From NCBI GenBank assembly GCA_017457545.1, contig JAFTHF010000006.1, positions 1 through 6,770 on the forward strand: a stretch of 6,770 nucleotides of DNA, written 5' to 3'. Shown here one piece after another: positions 1 to 5,509 of this stretch. The stretch is from Clostridia bacterium. GTDB taxonomy: Bacteria > Bacillota_A > Clostridia > Oscillospirales > CAG-272. How positions within the stretch are numbered: position 1 is the first letter of the stretch; the number at the start of each line of letters is the position of its first letter. The notes under the pieces were generated by a model. The model had not been told where the DNA came from and ran no database searches. It worked only from the letters and a program-made list of their open reading frames with translations. Position numbers and translations under genes: made by a program.

Positions 1-142
1 TGTTAAGGCTATTACAGATAAAACAAAGGTGTATTTTTCTCACCTTGCCCCGTCACTTCATAGGTCTCATTTTGAAACCGAGAAAATCGCTGATGAAATG
101 GGCGCTTTAGTTGCATATGACGGACTGCACATAAAAATCTAA
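1..142 (+). CDS. MBL-fold metallo-hydrolase, C-terminal end (partial)
   Basis: This is the last 46 codons of a gene that begins before the window; the reading frame starts at base 2 and stops with TAA at 140-142. The tail contains YFSHLAPSLHRSHFE and ends in VAYDGLHIKI. A late histidine-containing strand followed by a terminal AYDG motif is typical of the PhnP-like/phosphoribosyl-cyclic-phosphodiesterase branch of the metallo-beta-lactamase superfamily, which are metal-dependent phosphodiesterases. That family assignment is by pattern recognition from a short fragment. The main HxHxDH metal site would lie upstream and cannot be seen. The next gene has its own promoter about 30 bases downstream, so this gene is probably a separate transcription unit. 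No hairpin terminator is visible after its stop. Confidence 0.6.
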   Translation, partial: VKAITDKTKVYFSHLAPSLHRSHFETEKIADEMGALVAYDGLHIKI

Positions 143-170
143 AAGGGGTTATCAATTTTCATTAATACTC

Positions 171-200
171 TTGAAATCACCGGTTACCCTGTGATATAAT
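171..200 (+). promoter_or_regulatory. sigma-A promoter of fucO-rhaD
   Basis: TTGAAA at 171-176 is separated by 18 bases from a perfect TATAAT at 195-200. The -10 box is preceded by TGA, giving an extended TGnTATAAT element. Transcription should begin near 206-208, leaving a leader of about 36 bases before the fucO start. This is close to the consensus and predicts a strong promoter unless repressed. The spacer is an imperfect dyad (see separate entry). Confidence 0.85.
177..194. promoter_or_regulatory. dyad filling the fucO promoter spacer, possible operator
   Basis: The 18 bases TCACCGGTTACCCTGTGA lie exactly between the -35 and -10 boxes. Seven of nine base pairs are symmetric, with TCAC/GTGA outer arms and matching inner GG/CC. 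A protein bound here would block or reshape the promoter. Operator function is inference; the symmetry could be chance. Confidence 0.4.
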
Positions 201-242
201 TAAAATAGAATAAAATTTTTAATATAAAAGGAGAACACACCC

Positions 243-1391
243 ATGGCAAACAGATTCATTCTTAACGAAACATCCTACTTTGGCGCAGGCTCCAGAGCAG
301 TTCTTGCTGAGGAAATCGCAAAGAGAGGATTTAAAAAGGCTTTTGTTGTAGCAGACAAGGACCTTATCAAATTCGGCGTAGCACAGAAGGTTACTGACGT
401 TCTCGGTGACTTCCCCTACGAGGTATTCGCAGAATTCAAGGCTAACCCCACAGTTAAAAACGTAAAGGACGGCGTTGAGGCATTCAAGGCTTCCGGTGCT
501 GACTTCGTTATCGCAATCGGTGGTGGCTCAGCTATCGATACATCTAAGGGTATCGCTATTATCATCAACAACCCCGAGTATGCAGACGTTGTATCTCTTG
601 AGGGTGTTGCTCCCACAAAGAATAAGTGCGTTCCTATCATCGCACTTCCTACAACTGCAGGTACAGCAGCTGAGGTTACTATCAACTACGTTATCACAGA
701 TGAAGAGTCCGGCAGAAAGATGGTATGCGTTGACCCTAACGATATTCCTGTTCTTTCTATCGTAGATGCTGAGCTTATGGCTTCAATGCCTAAGGGCCTT
801 ACAGCTGCTACAGGTATGGACGCTCTTACACACGCTATCGAGGGCTACATCACAAAGGGCGCTTGGGAGCTTTCTGATATGTTTGAAATCAAGGCTATTG
901 AGCTTATCGCTAAGAACCTTCGTACAGCTACATATGAGGGTAACAACATGGTTGCACGTGAGAACATGGCACTTGCACAGTACGTTGCAGGTATGGCATT
1001 CTCCAATGTAGGTCTTGGCTGCGTTCACTCTATGGCTCATCCTCTCGGTGCTAGATTTGATATTGCACACGGTGTTGCAAACGCACTTCTTCTTCCTATC
1101 GTTATGGAATACAATATGCCCGCATGTGAGGCTAAGTATGTTGAAATCGCTAAGGCAATGGGCGTTGATGTTGCAGGCATGACAGTTGCAGAGGGCGCAA
1201 AGGCTGCAGTTGAAGCAGTTAAGAAGCTTTCTCTTGACCTTGGCATTCCTCAGACACTTCGTGAAATCAACATTCCCGAGGACGCACTTGAGCTTCTCTC
1301 CAAGGACGCATTCGCTGACGTATGTACAGGTGGTAACCCCAGAGAAATCACAGAGAGCGACATTCTCGACCTTTACAAGAAAGCATTTTAA
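243..1391 (+). CDS. fucO: lactaldehyde reductase (iron-containing alcohol dehydrogenase)
   Basis: FucO reduces L-lactaldehyde to (S)-1,2-propanediol with NADH in the cytoplasm, the last step of anaerobic rhamnose and fucose breakdown. The 382-residue length equals that of E. coli FucO, and the start (MANRFILNET) and end (VCTGGNPRE near residues 359-367) are very similar to it. The N-terminal dinucleotide-binding half carries GGGSAIDT at 93-100 and Asp38, the position linked to NAD preference. The long conserved block PTTAGTAAEVTINYVITDEE spans about 136-155. The all-helical half carries the expected iron ligands Asp193, His197, His262 and His276. AAAAGGAG at 226-233 sits nine bases before the ATG and fixes the start. 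It is first in an operon, 15 bases ahead of rhaD, which makes its substrate. Codon use is biased (CTT, ATC, AAC, TTC), suggesting high expression. Other Fe-ADHs are possible, but the neighbour and the sequence both favour FucO. Confidence 0.95.
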   Translation: MANRFILNETSYFGAGSRAVLAEEIAKRGFKKAFVVADKDLIKFGVAQKVTDVLGDFPYEVFAEFKANPTVKNVKDGVEAFKASGADFVIAIGGGSAIDTSKGIAIIINNPEYADVVSLEGVAPTKNKCVPIIALPTTAGTAAEVTINYVITDEESGRKMVCVDPNDIPVLSIVDAELMASMPKGLTAATGMDALTHAIEGYITKGAWELSDMFEIKAIELIAKNLRTATYEGNNMVARENMALAQYVAGMAFSNVGLGCVHSMAHPLGARFDIAHGVANALLLPIVMEYNMPACEAKYVEIAKAMGVDVAGMTVAEGAKAAVEAVKKLSLDLGIPQTLREINIPEDALELLSKDAFADVCTGGNPREITESDILDLYKKAF

Positions 1392-1394
1392 TTT

Positions 1395-1399
1395 AGGAG
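1395..1399 (+). promoter_or_regulatory. rhaD ribosome binding site that decides the start
   Basis: AGGAG lies seven bases before the ATG at 1407 but only one base before the in-frame TTG at 1401. This spacing rules for the ATG. Confidence 0.8.
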
Positions 1400-1406
1400 C
1401 TTGAAA

Positions 1407-2222
1407 ATGAAGAATATTCTTGATTCAAAATTTTTAAATGAATACTGTGCTACTGCTGCTAATATGTACCGTCTTGGCTGGGACGAGCGTAACGGTGGTA
1501 ACATTTCCTACCTTCTTACAGAGGAGGAGGTTAAAGAGGTTCTCGATGTAAACAATGTTTTAAGACTTATCCCTCTTGGCTTTGATGCTAAGGAGCTTGC
1601 AGGTAAATACTTCCTTGTTAGCGGTACAGGTAAGTACTTTAAGAACTTTGTTGGCGATCCCGAGAACAATGTAGGCGTATTCAGAATTTCTGCTGACGGT
1701 CAGAATGCTGAGCTTCTTTGGGGCTATGCAGACGGTGGCAGATTTACAAGTGAGCTTCCTGCTCACCTTATGAGCCATATTTCAAGACTCAGAGTTGACC
1801 CTACAAACAGAGTAATTATGCACACTCACCCCACAAATCTTCTTGCTATGACATATATGTTCGACCTTGATACAGTTAAGTTCACACATAAGCTCTGGCA
1901 GATGAATACAGAGTGTATCGTTGTATTCCCCGACGGCGTTGAGGTTCTTCCCTGGATGCTTTGCGGTACTAACGAAATCGGTGAGGCTACTGCTGAAAAG
2001 ATTGCTCTCTCCCGTACAGTAATCTGGTCCATGCACGGTATCTACTGTGCAGGTCATGACCTTGATGAGACCTTTGGTCTTGTTGAGACAGTAGAGAAGG
2101 CTGCACAGATCTATATGATGACAGAGGCGGCTGGCGGCGCTAAGAATCTTATCACAGATGATCAGCTTAAGCAGCTTGCTAAGAGATTCAGCCTTACATA
2201 CAGAGACGGCATCATTAAGTAA
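1407..2222 (+). CDS. rhaD: rhamnulose-1-phosphate aldolase
   Basis: This zinc-dependent class II aldolase cleaves L-rhamnulose 1-phosphate to dihydroxyacetone phosphate and L-lactaldehyde. The 271-residue protein is close to E. coli RhaD (274). The signature GWDERNGGN at 24-32 supplies phosphate-loop residues Asn29 and Asn32. SGTGK at 72-76 is a further phosphate-binding loop, and TSELPAHLMSH at 114-124 contains the catalytic Glu116. The zinc ligands are His139 and His141 (IMHTH) and His210 (WSMHG). TECIVVFPDG at 168-177 and LPWM are also RhaD features, separating it from fuculose and ribulose-5-phosphate aldolases. The ATG at 1407 was chosen over an in-frame TTG at 1401 because of the AGGAG position. 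It lies 15 bases after fucO on the same transcript, so the enzyme that makes lactaldehyde and the one that removes it are co-expressed. Rhamnose isomerase and rhamnulokinase are not in this window. Confidence 0.95.
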   Translation: MKNILDSKFLNEYCATAANMYRLGWDERNGGNISYLLTEEEVKEVLDVNNVLRLIPLGFDAKELAGKYFLVSGTGKYFKNFVGDPENNVGVFRISADGQNAELLWGYADGGRFTSELPAHLMSHISRLRVDPTNRVIMHTHPTNLLAMTYMFDLDTVKFTHKLWQMNTECIVVFPDGVEVLPWMLCGTNEIGEATAEKIALSRTVIWSMHGIYCAGHDLDETFGLVETVEKAAQIYMMTEAAGGAKNLITDDQLKQLAKRFSLTYRDGIIK

Positions 2223-2244
2223 TAAAAAAACATAAACGTATATA

Positions 2245-2281
2245 AAAAATCCCGACAAAACCGCGTTTTGTCGGGATTTTT
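2245..2281. terminator. bidirectional intrinsic terminator
   Basis: A perfect 17-bp stem (2245-2261 with 2265-2281) closes a 3-base loop CGC. The core is ATCCCGACAAAAC and its complement. The outer pairs are A tracts on the left and T tracts on the right, so the hairpin is followed by a U-run when read from either side. It lies between the convergent rhaD stop (2222) and the DUF3021 gene stop (2284), and should end both transcripts. Confidence 0.93.
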
Positions 2282-2283
2282 CT

Positions 2284-2703
2284 TTACTTATTAAGCTTAC
2301 TTTTAAGCTTTCTTTCCGTTTGCTTAACTATTAGGTAGACTATCAGCCATACAATAGCATAGCCTAAAACAAATATACCTGTGAATATAAGAAATACTGT
2401 AATATCAAAGGGAATCCAGGAGTTAATAAGATAGCAGACCGAATATGCCAGATAAAGTGATAAAAAGTGGAAGAATAATGATTTTGCAATAGGCCAATGC
2501 TCAACCTGATTAAAAATACTGCACCCTGCGTGGACAAACGCAAGAAGATATGTGGAAATAATAGCAGTAAACATTTCTGTACCCGATACTGATAAATTAT
2601 CAATTGTAATGGATAAAATAAGATAGATTATACCTGTTATAACAGGGCCAAATCCACCGAAAATAAGACCTCTGTGAAGAAAGCTTTTTAAATACTTATT
2701 CAT
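2284..2703 (-). CDS. DUF3021 family four-helix membrane protein
   Basis: This is a small integral membrane protein of 139 residues with four hydrophobic helices at about 13-34, 45-64, 74-95 and 101-126 and a very basic C-terminal tail (KQTERKLKSKLNK) likely in the cytoplasm. The N-terminal KSFLHRGLIFGGFGP and the central QVEHWP motif fit the DUF3021 family, whose biochemical role is unknown. In Firmicutes these proteins are commonly encoded right after a LytTR DNA-binding protein, as here. The ATG overlaps the regulator's stop codon by four bases (ATGA), so the two are translationally coupled. By analogy with other membrane protein/LytTR pairs it may hold the regulator inactive at the membrane or sense an envelope signal; that is inference. 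It could instead be a target of the regulator. Confidence 0.85.
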   Translation of the reverse strand: MNKYLKSFLHRGLIFGGFGPVITGIIYLILSITIDNLSVSGTEMFTAIISTYLLAFVHAGCSIFNQVEHWPIAKSLFFHFLSLYLAYSVCYLINSWIPFDITVFLIFTGIFVLGYAIVWLIVYLIVKQTERKLKSKLNK

Positions 2704-3137
2704 ATCTTAAACCCAAACCTTTCCTTAACTACCCTAAGCTGACGACGGGATATGTAATCCTTGTATCCGTTTTTCATAGCTACACGCACACTACCGCCAA
2801 AGGAGCTTTCAAATTTTTCTATTCTGTCCACCTTAATAATGCAGGACTGATTGATTTTTACAAACACGTCCCCCACCATTTCTTCAATTGTATACAGTCT
2901 TTCACGTATAACAAGCTTTCTTGTATCCACATATGCATAAACCTTGTTATCCTCAACTGCATAAAGGTCTGCATCTGTACAGGAAAATTTGTATATTTCA
3001 CTTTCATTATAGCCTGTCAGCTCCTTGCCAAAGCTGTTTATAAGACCCTCAATACTGTCAACAAGCGAGGTGCGACTGTTTGCGTAAACAACCACCTTTT
3101 CTTCGGCAACATTGCCGATTATGGCTTCAAATTTCAT
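2700..3137 (-). CDS. LytTR-family DNA-binding transcriptional regulator
   Basis: The protein is 145 residues. Residues about 1-45 form a short N-terminal segment with no receiver-domain motifs, and about 45-145 are a LytTR DNA-binding domain. Domain signatures are VFVKINQSCIIKVDRIEKFE at 91-110, then VAMKNGYKDYISRRQLRVVKE near 119-139. These match the family pattern of a conserved F.(K/Q)I..S strand, an N/D..I loop and a (I/Y)SR(R/S) DNA-contact segment. It is therefore a stand-alone LytTR regulator, not a two-component response regulator. The ATG at 3137-3135 is chosen because GGGAG lies eight bases upstream. A longer version from 3188 would begin inside the predicted promoter. It overlaps the DUF3021 gene by four bases and is probably autoregulated through the divergent region, which is inference. 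Confidence 0.88.
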   Translation of the reverse strand: MKFEAIIGNVAEEKVVVYANSRTSLVDSIEGLINSFGKELTGYNESEIYKFSCTDADLYAVEDNKVYAYVDTRKLVIRERLYTIEEMVGDVFVKINQSCIIKVDRIEKFESSFGGSVRVAMKNGYKDYISRRQLRVVKERFGFKI

Positions 3138-3159
3138 ATTATCAGCTCCCTTCATTTGT

Positions 3160-3188
3160 ATTTTACAACAAAAAGCAAGTCTTTTCAA
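3160..3188 (-). promoter_or_regulatory. promoter of the LytTR-DUF3021 operon
   Basis: Read on the minus strand, TTGAAA (3188-3183) is followed after 17 bases by TAAAAT (3165-3160). Transcription would start near 3153-3154, giving a leader of about 17 bases before the LytTR ATG. Both boxes are near consensus. Confidence 0.75.
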
Positions 3189-3214
3189 TACTACATAAGC
3201 ATTTGGCTATTTTT

Positions 3215-3228
3215 GATTGGTAATCGGT
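3215..3228. promoter_or_regulatory. short repeat/palindrome in divergent control region, possible operator
   Basis: On the plus strand this reads GATTGGTAATCGGT. It contains the palindrome GATT-GGT-AATC and the near direct repeat ATTGGT-A-ATCGGT. It lies about 27 bases upstream of the LytTR -35 box, between the two divergent promoters. LytTR proteins bind imperfect direct repeats upstream of promoters, so this is a candidate site, but the spacing does not match the classical two-turn arrangement and the repeat is short. Confidence 0.35.
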
Positions 3229-3272
3229 TTTTTAACAAAATATTATATTATCTTAAATTATTTTATATATTA

Positions 3273-3301
3273 TTGCAATGAAAGAGATAATGTGGTAAAA
3301 T
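3273..3301 (+). promoter_or_regulatory. promoter of the mrr-alkD-nrdG-dut operon
   Basis: TTGCAA (3273-3278) is followed after 17 bases by TAAAAT (3296-3301), and TGG before the -10 makes an extended -10 element. DNA upstream (about 3229-3272) is almost pure A/T and may act as an UP element. Transcription should start near 3308, with a leader of about 27 bases to the ATG at 3335. Confidence 0.78.
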
Positions 3302-3323
3302 AAAATGAAGGACTATTGGATAT

Positions 3324-3328
3324 GGAGG
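3324..3328 (+). promoter_or_regulatory. ribosome binding site that decides the mrr-like gene start
   Basis: GGAGG is placed six bases before the ATG at 3335. The in-frame ATG at 3305 has no such site and lies next to the -10 box, upstream of the expected transcript start. Confidence 0.85.
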
Positions 3329-3334
3329 GAAATT

Positions 3335-4291
3335 ATGAATATAAATACTCTTAAAAGAGAGCAAACCTCAGTTAAGGCAAAAATTCGCCGTCAGCTTATT
3401 TCTGTTTTGTCAAAATCAGACAAGCTTACAAGGAAGGAGCTTTTTTGCGCCCTCTATGATTTATCAACGCTTACAGAGGAGCAGATAAATGATACATCGG
3501 CTGACAGCGTTGCTGTTCTTTACCGTTCACTTATCGGCGCTGTACTTACAGATGCTCTTGAAACAGGGGAGATTTCATCCTTTGATAATTTTTATTCTCT
3601 TAACAGAGATATGCCTATCTACATTCGCAGCTATGAGGTTAAGGAGCTTGTAAAGCAGATTCTTAAGGAAAATATTCCTTACACCAAAAAGGAAATTTTC
3701 GCCCGTTGCGAGGAGGAATTCGGCACAGATAAAACCGTAACAAATAAGGATGATAATCGTTTGAGAGCCTACATCGGAGAATACCTTGTAAGCTGTGAAA
3801 GAAAGGGTATAGTCACCCTTTCCGACGGTAAATATTATCTTTCCGAGGAAACGGAAAGCAGCGTTGACGAATATGATACATTTATTAAAACCTTAAACTC
3901 CAAGGGTGGCGAAAACTTTGAGCGCTATGGCGCATTACTCCTTAAGAGGTTCTATGAAAAATCGGGACTTTTCGTAGAAGAATGCTGTGTTACAGGTGGT
4001 AGCGATGACGGTGGAGTCGATATCATAGTAAGGACACAGGATAAGCTTGGCTTTAAGGAATTTATTTGCGTACAGGCTAAGGCAAGACGCAATGCCCACG
4101 TTACCTTAAAGGAGGTAAGAGAGTTCATCGGCTCCATGCACACACAGGGGGGCACAAGAGGTATATATCTTACTACCTCCGTTTTCCATGCAGACGCTAA
4201 GGAGCTTTTAAATCAGGTGCCAAATGTTACAGGCATTGACGGTGCAACCCTTTACAGCCTTGCAAAGGAATGTAAGCTATTAAAGGTATGA
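3335..4291 (+). CDS. Mrr-type restriction endonuclease with tandem winged-helix-like N-terminus
   Basis: This 318-residue protein has an Mrr catalytic domain (about 188-300) of the PD-(D/E)xK nuclease fold. The catalytic pattern is clear: GGENFERY at 191-198 (helix Glu), GGVD with Asp229, and VQAK with Gln247-Ala-Lys249, the QxK variant typical of Mrr. The following EFIGSMHTQGGTRGIYLTTS (263-282) also matches E. coli Mrr. Mrr proteins cut DNA carrying methylated adenine or cytosine. The N-terminal 170 residues appear to be two copies of one winged-helix-like unit (about 19-90 and 102-170), probably for DNA recognition. All active-site residues are present, so it is likely functional. No methyltransferase or specificity subunit is adjacent, as expected for a type IV enzyme. 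It heads the operon and overlaps the AlkD-like gene by four bases. A repair or housekeeping nuclease role is an alternative to phage restriction. Confidence 0.88.
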   Translation: MNINTLKREQTSVKAKIRRQLISVLSKSDKLTRKELFCALYDLSTLTEEQINDTSADSVAVLYRSLIGAVLTDALETGEISSFDNFYSLNRDMPIYIRSYEVKELVKQILKENIPYTKKEIFARCEEEFGTDKTVTNKDDNRLRAYIGEYLVSCERKGIVTLSDGKYYLSEETESSVDEYDTFIKTLNSKGGENFERYGALLLKRFYEKSGLFVEECCVTGGSDDGGVDIIVRTQDKLGFKEFICVQAKARRNAHVTLKEVREFIGSMHTQGGTRGIYLTTSVFHADAKELLNQVPNVTGIDGATLYSLAKECKLLKV

Positions 4292-4980
4292 GCGTAGCTG
4301 AAATTACAAAAGAGCTTATGGCTCTCAGGGACGAAAAATATAAGGATTTTCATTCATCGCTTATCCCCGGAATTGACAATATCCTTGGTGTGCGCGCACC
4401 GAATGTAAAATCACTTGCAAAAAAGTATGCAAATACAGACACAGGTAAGGACTTTTTAAAAGCGTTACCCCATACATATTATGACGAAAATATGCTTCAT
4501 GGCTATATGCTTGGCTTTCTTAAGGAGGATACAGATTCAGTTAAGGCTCTTTTAGAGGAGTTTTTACCCTATGTTGATAATTGGGCAGTATGTGACAGTA
4601 TGGTGTCAAATCTGAAGAACTTTTTTAAAAACCCCGATAACGTATATGGGTTTATTAAGGAAATTGCTAAGGATAAAAGGGAATATCATATTCGCTTTGC
4701 CTTAGTATCAATGCTTAATTACTATATAGATAAGGTGCATATTGATGAGGTGCTTTTTATAACCTCACAGATAAAGGACGAAAGATATTATGTAAAAATG
4801 GCACAGGCATGGCTTATCAGCGTTGCCTTGGTCAAGGAATACGAAAGAGCAGTTAAGCTTCTTGAAGGTAATATTCTTTCGGTATGGGTACATAATAAAT
4901 CAATACAAAAGGCAAAGGAGAGCTTTCGTATAAGCGATGAGCAAAAGCAATATTTAAGCTCCCTTAAAAGGAAGGAGTAA
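4288..4980 (+). CDS. AlkD-like DNA glycosylase (DNA alkylation repair protein)
   Basis: The protein is 230 residues, predicted all-helical, of the HEAT-repeat-like AlkD family, which releases N3- and N7-alkylated purines from DNA without flipping the base. Residues equivalent to those of Bacillus cereus AlkD are visible: Trp99 and Asp103 in DNWAVCDS, Arg136 in HIRFALV and Trp175 in AQAWLISVAL. The 39-residue distance between the Arg and the second Trp equals that in AlkD (148 to 187). The N-terminal GIDNILGVRAPNVKSLAKKY (28-47) is also typical. The ATG overlaps the TGA of the Mrr-like gene by four bases, so synthesis of the two is coupled. The next gene starts one base after its stop. Base composition is AT-richer than fucO-rhaD. 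Some family members have no shown glycosylase activity, so the family is sure and the exact substrate is not. Confidence 0.88.
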   Translation: MSVAEITKELMALRDEKYKDFHSSLIPGIDNILGVRAPNVKSLAKKYANTDTGKDFLKALPHTYYDENMLHGYMLGFLKEDTDSVKALLEEFLPYVDNWAVCDSMVSNLKNFFKNPDNVYGFIKEIAKDKREYHIRFALVSMLNYYIDKVHIDEVLFITSQIKDERYYVKMAQAWLISVALVKEYERAVKLLEGNILSVWVHNKSIQKAKESFRISDEQKQYLSSLKRKE

Positions 4981-4981
4981 T

Positions 4982-5500
4982 ATGAACTACGCTACAATAA
5001 AATATAACGATGTAAGCAACGGACCGGGTATCAGAACATCCCTTTTTGTAAGTGGCTGTACACATCACTGTGAGGGCTGCTTTAACAGTATTGCCTGGGA
5101 TTTCAATTACGGTGAGCCCTATACTAAAAAGATTGAGGACGAAATCATAGACTCCCTACGCCATTCCTACGTAAAGGGAATTACTCTTCTTGGGGGTGAG
5201 CCCTTTGAACCACAGAACCAAGGACCTCTTGTAGAGCTTACGGACAGGATAAGACGGGAGCTGCCGGATAAGACTATCTGGTGCTTTTCGGGCTATACTA
5301 TTGAAGAAAGGACAGCCGGTAAGCTTTCACAGCATGAAACTACTATGAGGCTTCTTAAAAATATTGACGTTTTGGTGGATGGCAAGTTTGTATTAGAGCT
5401 TAAAAATCTTATGCTTAAGTTTAAGGGCTCATCAAATCAGCGCACTATAATGGTTAAGGAAACTCTTGAAAAAAAGGAAATAGTTCTTTGGAACGAATGA
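4982..5500 (+). CDS. nrdG: anaerobic ribonucleoside-triphosphate reductase activating protein
   Basis: NrdG is a radical-SAM enzyme that installs the glycyl radical on the anaerobic reductase NrdD, allowing deoxynucleotide synthesis without oxygen. The 172-residue length is normal. The N-terminal NGPGIRTSLFVSGCTHHCEG is followed by C-F-N and gives the CxxxCxxC iron-sulfur motif (Cys26, Cys30, Cys33). LLGGEPF at 69-75 is the SAM-contact GGEP motif, and WCFSGYTIEE at 100-109 matches the family. DVLVDGKF and the GSSNQR segment in the C-terminal third are also usual for NrdG. AAGGAG near the end of the preceding gene serves as its ribosome binding site, five bases from the ATG. Its partner nrdD, commonly next door in other genomes, is not in this window and must be elsewhere. 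Confidence 0.93.
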   Translation: MNYATIKYNDVSNGPGIRTSLFVSGCTHHCEGCFNSIAWDFNYGEPYTKKIEDEIIDSLRHSYVKGITLLGGEPFEPQNQGPLVELTDRIRRELPDKTIWCFSGYTIEERTAGKLSQHETTMRLLKNIDVLVDGKFVLELKNLMLKFKGSSNQRTIMVKETLEKKEIVLWNE

Positions 5501-5509
5501 GGAGATATT

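Noticed and set aside
143..242. Riboswitch or leader RNA before fucO
   Set aside because: The predicted leader is only about 36 bases and AT-rich, with no hairpin or attenuator; too short for a known riboswitch.
783..1246. Minus-strand open frames opposite fucO
   Set aside because: The sense strand encodes an unmistakable FucO with all metal ligands; the antisense products look like low-complexity reverse translations with no family signature.
1401..1406. TTG at 1401 as the rhaD start
   Set aside because: It would leave only one base after AGGAG; the ATG at 1407 has correct spacing and an N-terminus similar to E. coli RhaD.
1782..2258. Open frame of 158 codons on the minus strand opposite rhaD
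   Set aside because: It lies wholly antisense to a clearly identified rhaD, has no recognisable motif, and runs through the terminator. Codon bias of the sense gene explains the lack of stops.
3138..3188. Seventeen-residue N-terminal extension of the LytTR protein
   Set aside because: The extension covers the predicted promoter, and the inner ATG has a GGGAG at good spacing.
3229..3272. Very AT-rich stretch considered as an attachment site or replication element
   Set aside because: No iterated repeats, DnaA-box pattern or flanking integrase. Its place just upstream of a -35 box fits an UP element better.
3305..3334. Ten-residue N-terminal extension of the Mrr-like protein from ATG 3305
   Set aside because: No ribosome binding site; the ATG lies just after the -10 box, upstream of the expected transcript start.
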